A stretch of 64,000 nucleotides of DNA, taken from Pseudomaricurvus albidus. GTDB taxonomy: Bacteria > Pseudomonadota > Gammaproteobacteria > Pseudomonadales > Cellvibrionaceae. The first letter of the stretch is position 1. Each line of letters starts with the position of its first letter. The stretch spans positions 1 through 64,000 of the forward strand of contig NZ_JAHKRS010000010.1 of assembly GCF_018863235.1 (NCBI RefSeq), given 5' to 3'. Positions 1 through 7,653 of the stretch are shown here, piece by piece. The notes under the pieces were generated by a model. It was not told the DNA's origin, ran no database searches, and saw only the letters and a list, made by a program, of their open reading frames with translations. The position numbers were made by a program, and so were the translations under genes.

Positions 1-2336
1 GTGGCTTGGAAGAAGCGAACGGTGCAGCCGGCAGCAGTGTGCTGGGTACTACCGGTGATGATACCTTTGCTGCCAGTGGCGAAGCTGGAAAGGTCAGTCA
101 GAAAGGTTTGACGTATAGCAACATCACTTTGGTGGACGCGGGTACCGGAATAGACACCTTGACGGCCAGTGATGGTCATACCTGGACGTTAACCGGTGTC
201 GACAATCAACTGAGTGAAGATGGCATTACTTACTCCAATATGGAAGTGGCGGATGCTACAGATGCTACTATCCTCGGGCAGGATGATACTAATGAAACCT
301 TTGAAATAGGACTTACTGATCAGAGTGTGGAAGTAAACGGTCTGATATTTAACACAGTATCGAATGTTGATGGGGGTAGCAGTTCTGGTGACATTGTACA
401 GTCCAATAGTCTTCGGGACTGGACCTTAACCGGTAACAGTAAAGAATTGCAGGCTGCAGCAATCACCTTTTCGGAGATTGAGTTTGCAGAATTCGATGCC
501 GCCATAACTGGAATGTCAAAGTTGATTGGTTCATCTCTCGATGATTCTTTTGATGCCTCAGATGCACAAAATAATATTATTACTGGAAATGATATCCAAT
601 TTACTCAGACTTCTTCTGTAGAGGCTGGTTTAGGTAACGATTCCGTATTGAGTGATGCCTCAGAAAACTGGGTGTTAACCGGTGTTAGTGGCGGCGTAAC
701 AGTAAATAGTGTCCAATTCTCAGATATCGAGTCTGCAGGTGCAAAAAATGGTACCTCACAGACCAGTCTAATAACCGGTTCATCGAGTGATGAGTTATTT
801 GTACTGGATACGGCCAATAATACAACTACAGTCTCCGGTATTACTTTCGATCATATAGGAGCCGTAGATGCTGGTGGCGGTGCAGATACAGTCGATAGTG
901 GTGCTGTAAATAACTGGCAAGCAGTGGAACAAGGCGGAAGCCAGGTGAACAACAGCATTGAGGCAGAAGTGAACAGTGTCTGGGTGTTGTTTGCCAATGT
1001 TGAAGAGGTCTTGAATGTAGGTACCTACACTGGGCCATCAATAGGTGCAGATTATACCTTGACCGATGTCAACACTCTGACTTTGGGTGGAATCAGTTTG
1101 GATGGTGTGACGACACTGAATGCAGGTTCTGGCAACGATACGTTGTATGGCCTAAATCTGGATACCACCTGGACAGTTAATGGTCAGTCCGGAAGTACAC
1201 AGCATCTCAATTTTACCGGTATTGATTCTGTTCGGGCTGGCTCTGGCAATGATGTTTTCACGTTCAATAGTGGAACAAGTGGTGACATTCATACCGGTGC
1301 CGGCAATGATATTGTCAATTTGAATGGCGGTTCGGTTGCTGGATTGTATCTTGAAGAGGGATCGGATCAGGTCTTTATCAACAGTAGCACTTCATCAGCC
1401 ACCATTCTTAATGGTGGCTCAGGGACAGATTTATTGACTTCCAATGTCAGTGATTTGACCTGGAAAATTACCGGAGATGTCAGTCAGACCAATTATGTTG
1501 GTGATTATGCGTTTACCGGCTTCGAGAATTTGATGAACGGTACCAATCAAGTCATTGTAGATTCCGCTATTGCCGCTGTATTTAATACGAACCGCGTTTC
1601 ATTTACCGGGTCGGGCATGAATCTGGGGTTCTCAGCGTCAGGGGAAATCCTGTTTACCAGCAGTTATCTTGGCGGAACAGCTATCAGTGGTTCTGTGTCT
1701 GCCGACTCTCTGGAGATTACCAGTGCTTCGGATATTAATCTGGAAACTGATATCAATACGTTGAATGTACAGGCTTCGGGGGGACGCTCCATCAATGTTG
1801 ATATCCAGGAAGCAGACGATCTGATGATCGGTCAGGTTTATGCCGGAACTGCAGGAACTATCTCGTTATCCTCCATGGGGCTTGGAGAATTAACCGCAGA
1901 AACTCGTGGTGTTACACACCTGACAGCGAATGTTGTGAATCTCGGGACAGAATTGTCTCGGTGGGCTGCTATAGGTGAGCAGTTAAATCCTTTGCGAATG
2001 GAGGTGGGAAACAGTGTCAATATTGTATCTCTGAGCTATGTGGATCCAGAGTTTGTGAATGGCGCACCGACTTTGAATGCAACGGGTGACCGCTTGGAAT
2101 CTCTGTCTGGTGCGATAGCGTCTCAAGGCTTGAAAAGTGCGGTTCAGAACGGGGTGGTAGAATTTACTCAAGTTGATCCGGCGATCTTCAGTGAGGTCAG
2201 TTCGTACAGTATAGGCGCCAACTCAGTAAATTCTCCAGAGTACAAGTTGGTCGCAGGTGAGCTGATTGCAGCTGGAGCCATTGCCAGTGCTTCTGGTGAT
2301 GTCGATAAAGATAAAAAAACACTGACTGAAGATTAA
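1..2336 (+). CDS. Large repeat-containing surface/adhesin protein, 3' part only
   Basis: The reading frame is open to the left edge, so this is the C-terminal ~777 residues of a larger protein. Numbering from the TTG at 6, an ~80-residue unit repeats: a G-x-D-D-x-F motif near residues 20, 98, 181 and 264, then a glycine/aspartate-rich turn, then a W-x-L-T-G-like motif near 60, 139, 222 and 304. From about residue 365 the turns become RTX-like (AGSGND type), and the last ~250 residues look like the beta-helical C terminus of filamentous-haemagglutinin-type exoproteins. There are no cysteines and no membrane segment. Very low lysine and high G/S/T/N/D fit a secreted beta-solenoid adhesin. Secretion route (two-partner or type I) cannot be told because the N terminus is missing. 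A CsgD-like regulator follows directly. Function as an adhesin is inference. Confidence 0.75.
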   Translation, partial: GLEEANGAAGSSVLGTTGDDTFAASGEAGKVSQKGLTYSNITLVDAGTGIDTLTASDGHTWTLTGVDNQLSEDGITYSNMEVADATDATILGQDDTNETFEIGLTDQSVEVNGLIFNTVSNVDGGSSSGDIVQSNSLRDWTLTGNSKELQAAAITFSEIEFAEFDAAITGMSKLIGSSLDDSFDASDAQNNIITGNDIQFTQTSSVEAGLGNDSVLSDASENWVLTGVSGGVTVNSVQFSDIESAGAKNGTSQTSLITGSSSDELFVLDTANNTTTVSGITFDHIGAVDAGGGADTVDSGAVNNWQAVEQGGSQVNNSIEAEVNSVWVLFANVEEVLNVGTYTGPSIGADYTLTDVNTLTLGGISLDGVTTLNAGSGNDTLYGLNLDTTWTVNGQSGSTQHLNFTGIDSVRAGSGNDVFTFNSGTSGDIHTGAGNDIVNLNGGSVAGLYLEEGSDQVFINSSTSSATILNGGSGTDLLTSNVSDLTWKITGDVSQTNYVGDYAFTGFENLMNGTNQVIVDSAIAAVFNTNRVSFTGSGMNLGFSASGEILFTSSYLGGTAISGSVSADSLEITSASDINLETDINTLNVQASGGRSINVDIQEADDLMIGQVYAGTAGTISLSSMGLGELTAETRGVTHLTANVVNLGTELSRWAAIGEQLNPLRMEVGNSVNIVSLSYVDPEFVNGAPTLNATGDRLESLSGAIASQGLKSAVQNGVVEFTQVDPAIFSEVSSYSIGANSVNSPEYKLVAGELIAAGAIASASGDVDKDKKTLTED

Positions 2337-2358
2337 CAGACTCTTTAACAAAGAGTGG

Positions 2359-2390
2359 GTCTGACCAGTATCGATTTTGTCTGGTCAGAC
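2359..2390. promoter_or_regulatory. Perfect 10-bp inverted repeat before the CsgD-like gene
   Basis: GTCTGACCAG at 2359-2368 and its exact complement CTGGTCAGAC at 2381-2390 flank a 12-nt loop, ending 23 bases before the chosen start at 2414. A smaller hairpin, CTCTTT/AAAGAG, lies at 2341-2355. There is no T tract, so it is either a weak terminator of the surface-protein gene, an mRNA leader hairpin, or an operator. Which one is not decidable by eye. Confidence 0.5.
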
Positions 2391-2413
2391 AGTGAATGAC
2401 AGGAAAATGGATT

Positions 2414-3088
2414 ATGAATACTCAGGCAATTCTAACGCCAGAAGGTTTGATCAAGGATGATGTTGTGGATGTGACTCTGCTTGGTTACAAGGATATGCAG
2501 ACCAATTTTTTATCTACATTGATCAATAATGAACTCAATATGCGCTGTGAAATACAGTCTTACAGTAACTCTGAAAGCTATCAGGATATGATACTTGGTC
2601 AGCTCACCCTGGTGGATTGCAAGTATGTACCTCTGGACGATATTGATTTGTTTTTTGACAGTAAGTGTAGCGATAGCAGTCGGGTTGCGTTGATTAATGT
2701 ACAGACCAACGAGGACTACGAAAAGCTGGCACTCTGGCCGCAGGTAAAAGGTATGTTTTATGAGACGGTTAAGCAGGATGTGTTGATATCTGGCTTAAAG
2801 GTTCTCTTAAACGGTGGAGATTGGCTGCCTCGTCATGTCATGCAAAGGTTGATCGATGAGTATCGTAGTGCGCCCAAGCGTCCACGAAACAATGTCAAAT
2901 TGACTCGCAGAGAGCAACAAATTCTGAAGATGTTATTGGATGGCTCCACTAACCTGCAAATTGCTGAAGTACTTGAGGTGAGCGAATACACTATCAAGAG
3001 TCATCTTTATAATGTATTCAAAAAAATCGATGTCAAGAATCGTATTCAGGCGTATAACTGGGCTCAGCTTCATCTCAGTGATGGCTGA
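2414..3088 (+). CDS. CsgD-like LuxR-family transcriptional regulator
   Basis: A 224-residue regulator with a receiver-like N-terminal half and a LuxR/GerE helix-turn-helix at the C terminus (about residues 158-218: LTRREQQILKMLLDGSTN, then an E-Y-T-I-K-S-H recognition helix). The middle contains NEDYEKLALWPQVKGMFY, closely parallel to the EDYPYRDIENWPHINGVFY stretch I recall from Escherichia coli CsgD, the curli and cellulose master regulator. As in CsgD, the receiver lacks an obvious acidic phosphorylation pocket. I chose ATG 2414 over the in-frame ATG at 2396 because AGGAAA (2401-2406) lies 7 bases before it. It follows the repeat-rich surface protein in the same direction, which suggests control of a biofilm or surface matrix; that link is inference. 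Confidence 0.8.
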   Translation: MNTQAILTPEGLIKDDVVDVTLLGYKDMQTNFLSTLINNELNMRCEIQSYSNSESYQDMILGQLTLVDCKYVPLDDIDLFFDSKCSDSSRVALINVQTNEDYEKLALWPQVKGMFYETVKQDVLISGLKVLLNGGDWLPRHVMQRLIDEYRSAPKRPRNNVKLTRREQQILKMLLDGSTNLQIAEVLEVSEYTIKSHLYNVFKKIDVKNRIQAYNWAQLHLSDG

Positions 3089-3123
3089 GCTATTTGCAGG
3101 TTAAGGTATCAAAGCTAAGTCCC

Positions 3124-4533
3124 TTATGTGAGGTTCATGGCTTTTAAGTTCTCAAAACGTGTTAAAACCCGCTCTCGGGCATCCTTGTAATCAATGATCG
3201 GCTGAGGGTAGCCCAAGCATTTGCGCAGTTTTTCCGGCGGGTTATGGATCGATTTAGAGTCAAGTTCGCCGAGTTCGGGGACAAATTTCCGAATGAATGA
3301 TCCATCAGAGTCAAACTTTTCCGATTGCCGAACAGGGTTGAATACTCTGAACCAAGGTGATGCGTCACACCCGGTCGATGCGCTCCACTGCCAGCCCCCA
3401 TTGTTTGACGGAAAGTCTCCATCAATCAACTGACTCATAAAGTAACTCTCACCTATATGCCAATCTTCCAGTAACAGCTTGGTGAAAAAGCTCGCTGTTA
3501 GCATTCTGAGTCGATTGTGCATCCATCCTGTCTGATGCAGCTGGCGCATTGCTGCATCTATAATCGGAAATCCGGTTTTACCCAGCTTCCAGGCCTCGAC
3601 CAATTGAGCATTATCTTCCCAGAGTAAAAACCGTGTTTCTGGTTTAAAAGGTTGATCTCTACTCAGAGAAGGAAAATTCAGCATAAGGTAACGATAGAAC
3701 TCACGCCATGCTAATTCTCTTAACCATGGGTCTTCCAACCAGTCAGTACCGTAATGTGCGTGCGTTTCCTGGATCAATTGCACGCAATGACGAGGACTGA
3801 TAGCGCCACTGGCCAAATAGGGTGACAGTATGCTGGTGCCGTGTATTCCTGGAAAGTCTCTTCGCTCAATGTAGTGGTGGAGGCGTTCATTGCAAAACTT
3901 TTGCAAACACTCAAATGCGGCAGATTCTGTACCTGGCCATAAATCGTGCCTGTACGTGTCACTTCCAGGCAGCTCGATAGGGTGGGTAGGTGAGGCTATC
4001 GGAGCACCTTGAGCAGCGGGCTCGGGAAACAGTTCAACTGGATGTTGTGCCAGACGATTCAGCCATAATCGATACCAAGGGGTAAAGACCTTGTAGACAC
4101 CACCTTGCTGAGTTCTTAGCTGCGCTTGGGGAACAATAAACTCGTTCTCGCAGGGATGGCAGACAATGTCAGCTGTGTGAAGGTGTTGAGTTATTTGTTG
4201 ATCTCTTAACCGTTCATTGTGAGGGATTTCGCTGTTGAACCAGAGGTCACTGATTTGGTGTTTTTGACAATATTCAAAGATTAATTCAGGAAGATCGTTG
4301 AATCGATCTGCTCGAATAACTTCGAAGGAAATTCCCAACTGGTGTAAGCGCTGTTGAATATTGGTAAGCAGCTGGCTACGAAGCCCCAGCTTGGCAGGTG
4401 CTTCGTGGTGTTCCTGCCATTGCTGAGGTGTTGCACAGTAGACCACTCTTGTACCTTGCCCCGTCTGGCAGGCAAGGTACAAGGCCGGGTTGTCAAACAA
4501 TCTTAAATCTGTACGTAACCAAACTAAATTCAT
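3124..4533 (-). CDS. phrB: Deoxyribodipyrimidine photolyase (class I CPD photolyase)
   Basis: 469 residues, the usual length. It repairs UV cyclobutane pyrimidine dimers using blue light, with FAD as catalytic cofactor and an antenna pigment in the N-terminal Rossmann-like domain (about 1-165). It starts MNLVWLRTDLRLFDNPAL, typical of the family. The C-terminal FAD domain carries the conserved DGDFPSNNGGWQWSASTGCD block (about 365-385) followed by PWFRVFNP. It lies 44 bases downstream of the DUF523-DUF1722 gene on the same strand, so the two are probably one operon read leftward from the region shared with the divergent MerR gene. Light-linked control through that regulator is inferred from context. 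A cryptochrome-like non-repair role is less likely given the intact motifs. Confidence 0.93.
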   Translation of the reverse strand: MNLVWLRTDLRLFDNPALYLACQTGQGTRVVYCATPQQWQEHHEAPAKLGLRSQLLTNIQQRLHQLGISFEVIRADRFNDLPELIFEYCQKHQISDLWFNSEIPHNERLRDQQITQHLHTADIVCHPCENEFIVPQAQLRTQQGGVYKVFTPWYRLWLNRLAQHPVELFPEPAAQGAPIASPTHPIELPGSDTYRHDLWPGTESAAFECLQKFCNERLHHYIERRDFPGIHGTSILSPYLASGAISPRHCVQLIQETHAHYGTDWLEDPWLRELAWREFYRYLMLNFPSLSRDQPFKPETRFLLWEDNAQLVEAWKLGKTGFPIIDAAMRQLHQTGWMHNRLRMLTASFFTKLLLEDWHIGESYFMSQLIDGDFPSNNGGWQWSASTGCDASPWFRVFNPVRQSEKFDSDGSFIRKFVPELGELDSKSIHNPPEKLRKCLGYPQPIIDYKDARERVLTRFENLKAMNLT

Positions 4534-4577
4534 GAGTAACCTGATGTCTTTTTATGTGTCAAATTTCTGCAGTGGTC

Positions 4578-5666
4578 TTATATATTGTTTCTTAGCCCCA
4601 GATCATCAGGATAGGGATGCCAATAATACTGAGATTTCAGGTAATGCTCCAAAGGACGCCCCTGACGGTGTTTTTTGCCACTATCTTGTGGGAGGGTTTC
4701 GTGCCTGTTTTCGGGACCTCCGAATTGTTCAATGTAATGCTGCAGCAAGGTCACAGGGGTAATCAGAGGAAGCTTTCCTTCCCGATAACGGAGAATGGTC
4801 GAGACAATGTTTTGTCTCGCTGAACTGTTGACAGATTTTTTCAGATACCCGAGCAGATGCTGCAGTACATTGCAGTGGCCAGCCCGACGGGCTGGAACCG
4901 CCAGAGTTTCCATCATCCGTACAAAATACAGATTAATCACTTGCTCAACGGGTTGCTTTTCTGCGTTGGCGACCAGTCTTCCAAGCTTGCGGTACTCTTG
5001 TTGATTGTGAGCCATGATTAAATACTTATAGCGGCTATGAAAATCAACGAGTGAGCTCATTGTGGGGTTGCTCTGTACCGTGTGGCGGAAACGGTGGTGG
5101 GCATAAACCCGCAAGATAAAGTTTTCCAGTAGATGTGGATCGTGCAGACGTCCTTCTTCTTCCATTGGAAGTTGAGGGTACCGCTGTTGCAGGGCACGAG
5201 CGAAAATTCCCTGGCCTTTTTCGTTATGTGGGTAACCGTTGTCTTGATAGACTTTGACTCGTTCCAGTCCACAGGATGGAGAGTTTTTCATCAGAATGTA
5301 GCCGTCCAGTTCACTGAAGCTTTCCATCTTATGCTGGAAACCGTTGATCAGCTGTTCGGTCAGCGATTGAGAACTGTCGCCATCGCTGTAAATCAGGTCC
5401 GGTTGTTTGGGATCGCCAGCCAGTCTCATCGTAGGGCGCGGGGTACCGAAACCGGCACTGACTTCTGGACAGAAAGTCACAAACTGAAAATACGGACTCA
5501 AGCCTTTGAGGCACAGGCTGGATTGACTATGACCGCCGTTATAACGAACGCTCTGACCTGCCAGACAAGCACTTAAACCGACCAAAATGTCAGATGTAGG
5601 CTTCTCCGATGGATGGTTAGAGGTGCCCTGTGGAGTATTTGAAGATGCAGTGCGTTGATTTGTCAT
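4578..5666 (-). CDS. DUF523-DUF1722 fusion protein (YbgA-like)
   Basis: 362 residues with two domains of uncertain function. DUF523 spans about 26-165 and keeps its cysteines in GLSACLAGQSVRYNG (Cys34), TFCPEVSAG (Cys66) and NSPSCGLERVKVY (Cys132). DUF1722 (about 195-345) carries DFHSRYKYLIMAHNQQEYRKLG. E. coli YbgA (the DUF1722 part) is encoded next to phrB, and fused forms sit next to photolyases in many proteobacteria, so a light or DNA-damage role is often suspected but I know of no proven reaction. The conserved cysteines suggest metal or Fe-S binding. ATG 5666 is preceded by a good GGAGG. It is the first gene of a probable two-gene operon with phrB. Confidence 0.85.
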   Translation of the reverse strand: MTNQRTASSNTPQGTSNHPSEKPTSDILVGLSACLAGQSVRYNGGHSQSSLCLKGLSPYFQFVTFCPEVSAGFGTPRPTMRLAGDPKQPDLIYSDGDSSQSLTEQLINGFQHKMESFSELDGYILMKNSPSCGLERVKVYQDNGYPHNEKGQGIFARALQQRYPQLPMEEEGRLHDPHLLENFILRVYAHHRFRHTVQSNPTMSSLVDFHSRYKYLIMAHNQQEYRKLGRLVANAEKQPVEQVINLYFVRMMETLAVPARRAGHCNVLQHLLGYLKKSVNSSARQNIVSTILRYREGKLPLITPVTLLQHYIEQFGGPENRHETLPQDSGKKHRQGRPLEHYLKSQYYWHPYPDDLGLRNNI

Positions 5667-5704
5667 GCTGATGCCTCCGGCTCATTGCTATACGTTTTCT
5701 ATTT

Positions 5705-5746
5705 TTGTACAACTTTTTTGGTTGTGCAAATATTATTTTTGTATAA
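5705..5746. promoter_or_regulatory. Three TTGTryAA boxes in the divergent merR/DUF523 intergenic region
   Basis: TTGTACAA (5705-5712), TTGTGCAA (5723-5730) and TTGTATAA (5739-5746) lie 18 and 16 bases apart. Two share the longer direct repeat ATTTTTGTAyAAC (5701-5713 and 5735-5747). LitR-type MerR regulators are reported, as I recall, to bind TGTACA-like elements, so this is a candidate operator controlling the photolyase operon and the regulator itself. The spacing does not match exactly the bipartite consensus I remember for Pseudomonas. Confidence 0.5.
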
Positions 5747-5762
5747 CAATTGTCTTGGCTGG

Positions 5763-5817
5763 TGGTGTAAGTGATGGGTAAGCGGTATTTTTAAAGCAAA
5801 ATCAAATGCTTACACCA
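5763..5817. promoter_or_regulatory. 9-bp perfect inverted repeat upstream of the MerR regulator
   Basis: TGGTGTAAG at 5763-5771 and CTTACACCA at 5809-5817 are exact complements separated by 37 bases, ending 35 bases before the regulator's start codon. The distance is compatible with two operator half-sites or with a long mRNA stem. No T tract follows. Confidence 0.4.
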
Positions 5818-5852
5818 AATTGAGAAACTGATGAAACGACGAAAATACGACA

Positions 5853-6764
5853 ATGACTGTGGATAAACCGGCTGAACCCGATACAGAAACCTTCCCAATA
5901 CGGGTTTTAAGTGAGAAAACACAAGTCAATACGGTGACTCTCAGAGCCTGGGAACGCCGTTATGGCCTTTTAAAACCCATGAGAACAGGTAAAGGACACC
6001 GACTTTACACCAGTGCGGATGTGTCGAGAGTCCGGCAAATTCTGGCCTGGATCAACCGCGGCGTTTCGGTGGGACAGGTGAAAAGCCTGCTGGATACGGA
6101 TTCATCTTCTGCTCTAGCGAGCGCCTCTCGAGCGGAGTCGGAAGAGGTGGACCCACATTGGGAGGCCTTGATTGATCAGCTGGTTCTGGCCGTTGAGCAA
6201 GTAAACAGCGGCCGAATACAACACCTTTTACAGGATGTTCTGATTCAGTATCCGATTCAGTTGTGTGTCAGCCTTTGGCTGGCGCCTGTGATGGAAAGGC
6301 TGCAGGAGCGACGAGCCGGGAGGGCTGGCATGGCAGCATCTGGAGCCGCCAGGGCTCTGCTGCAAAGCGAGTTGATTCGCTACGCGTTACTGAGGCTGGA
6401 AGGGCATAAATCGACAAATGGTCAGAGCGTGTTACTGGTGTTTGGTGAACAGAGTGAAGGCTGGCGCCTGGCCATGACGGGCTTACAGTTCGTTGATTCC
6501 GGTTTTGGCGTCTTTTTTGTTAACCAACCCTGCAGTGTCGAAGCCAGTGTCACGTTGATCCAGTCTTCAGGGGCTGACCTTTCGATCTTTTTGCAGGACG
6601 GTCGATTTAGTCCGGCTGATGAGGACATTCTGGAGCAAGTTGCGGAGGATAAAAGCCTGTATCTGTGCGGCTCGGCAGGGATTCTGTCCAGTCTGGGGGA
6701 GTCTGTGCAGGTATATAGGTCCACTGAAGAGTTAATGGATCAGGTGTTGTTTAAGGCCAGATAG
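5853..6764 (+). CDS. MerR-family regulator of the LitR/CarH type, B12-ligand His absent
   Basis: 303 residues. An N-terminal MerR winged helix (about 16-60, with VNTVTLRAWERRYGLL and GHRLYT) is followed by a linker and a region resembling the helical plus Rossmann-like cobalamin-binding module of CarH/LitR photoreceptors. Where those proteins have E-x-x-H-x-x-G, with His as lower cobalt ligand, this one reads GEQSEGWRLAMTG (about 196-208), so the ligand histidine is gone. This fits what are called class II LitR proteins, which I recall as light-response regulators working with a separate LOV photosensor. Position divergent from photolyase supports control of light-induced repair genes. No LOV gene is visible in this window. 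Light sensing by this protein is inference. Confidence 0.8.
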   Translation: MTVDKPAEPDTETFPIRVLSEKTQVNTVTLRAWERRYGLLKPMRTGKGHRLYTSADVSRVRQILAWINRGVSVGQVKSLLDTDSSSALASASRAESEEVDPHWEALIDQLVLAVEQVNSGRIQHLLQDVLIQYPIQLCVSLWLAPVMERLQERRAGRAGMAASGAARALLQSELIRYALLRLEGHKSTNGQSVLLVFGEQSEGWRLAMTGLQFVDSGFGVFFVNQPCSVEASVTLIQSSGADLSIFLQDGRFSPADEDILEQVAEDKSLYLCGSAGILSSLGESVQVYRSTEELMDQVLFKAR

Positions 6765-6857
6765 TTCAGGTCAAAGCCTGCATCAGGCAGTTATTGAACT
6801 TAATGCGGAGTTGCCTACCTAAATAGTCACGAAGTGGTTGATGATCTTCAGGTGACT

Positions 6858-7649
6858 ATGAGCATTAAAGTTTCTGCGAACAAGTGGCCGTTTAGAGACT
6901 TCTTGACTGCGAGCTGGTTGATGATTCTGTTTCTCGGGGCAGCCTGGGCAATAGCGGGTGAAGAACGTGACTCTTCATCATCGGTCATGATCTTCGACAG
7001 CGGAACGCAACAGGTCAATTTACTCGAGCTCTACAGCTCTCAGGGATGCAGTAGCTGCCCCCCCGCAGAACAGTGGATATCTCTTCTCAAGTCGGATAAG
7101 CGCCTTTGGGAAGAGTTCATCCCGTTGGTTTTCCATGTGGATTACTGGGATTATCTGGGCTGGAAAGATCCCTATGCCAGTTTGAGACATTCTCAGCGGC
7201 AGCGTATGTATCAGTTGCATGGACACACAAAGGCCGTGTACACACCCGGTTTTATACTTTCAGGAAAAGAATGGACCGATTGGTTCCGTACCCGCTCTTT
7301 ACCAGAGTTTCCTAAAGAGATTGCGGGTCAGCTAACCGTCAAAGTTAGCGGCGATGAACTGCAGGCAAAGTTTATCCGCGATAAAGACAATCGCGGGTTG
7401 GTGTTAAATGTTGCTCTGTTGGGCTTTGGTATTGTGACGGATGTCGGGCAGGGGGAAAATAAAGGCATGAGATTACCACAGGATTTTGTGGTGCTAGAGT
7501 ACAAGTCCTTTAACTCTAACTCGGGAATGTGGAATATTCCCATGCCCGAAACGGATTTTCACGGCAAGTCAGCTGCTGTCTTTTGGGTTAGTCAGGGCAG
7601 TGATCCTGCGCCTCTCCAGGCAACCGGTGGATGGCTGCCTGTGGACTAA
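6858..7649 (+). CDS. Secreted DUF1223 (thioredoxin-like fold) protein
   Basis: 263 residues from ATG 6858; a GTG at 6834 in frame is an alternative. A basic, then hydrophobic N terminus (TASWLMILFLGAAWAIAG) is a signal peptide or anchor. The mature part begins with LLELYSSQGCSSCPPAEQW, the DUF1223 signature containing a C-x-x-C pair (Cys64 and Cys67), followed by HVDYWDYLGWKDPYAS and a YTPGFILSG block, all characteristic of this family. The fold is thought to be thioredoxin-like, suggesting a periplasmic redox role, but the substrate is unknown. It lies about 90 bases behind the MerR gene on the same strand and converges on the deacetylase-like gene with a 4-base gap, so it may belong to the light-response cluster. 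Confidence 0.82.
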   Translation: MSIKVSANKWPFRDFLTASWLMILFLGAAWAIAGEERDSSSSVMIFDSGTQQVNLLELYSSQGCSSCPPAEQWISLLKSDKRLWEEFIPLVFHVDYWDYLGWKDPYASLRHSQRQRMYQLHGHTKAVYTPGFILSGKEWTDWFRTRSLPEFPKEIAGQLTVKVSGDELQAKFIRDKDNRGLVLNVALLGFGIVTDVGQGENKGMRLPQDFVVLEYKSFNSNSGMWNIPMPETDFHGKSAAVFWVSQGSDPAPLQATGGWLPVD

Positions 7650-7653
7650 ACCG

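Noticed and set aside
5763-5817. GacA-type binding site (TGTAAG-N6-CTTACA)
   Set aside because: The half-sites TGTAAG and CTTACA are present, but separated by about 40 bases rather than 6 or so, so it is listed only as an inverted repeat.
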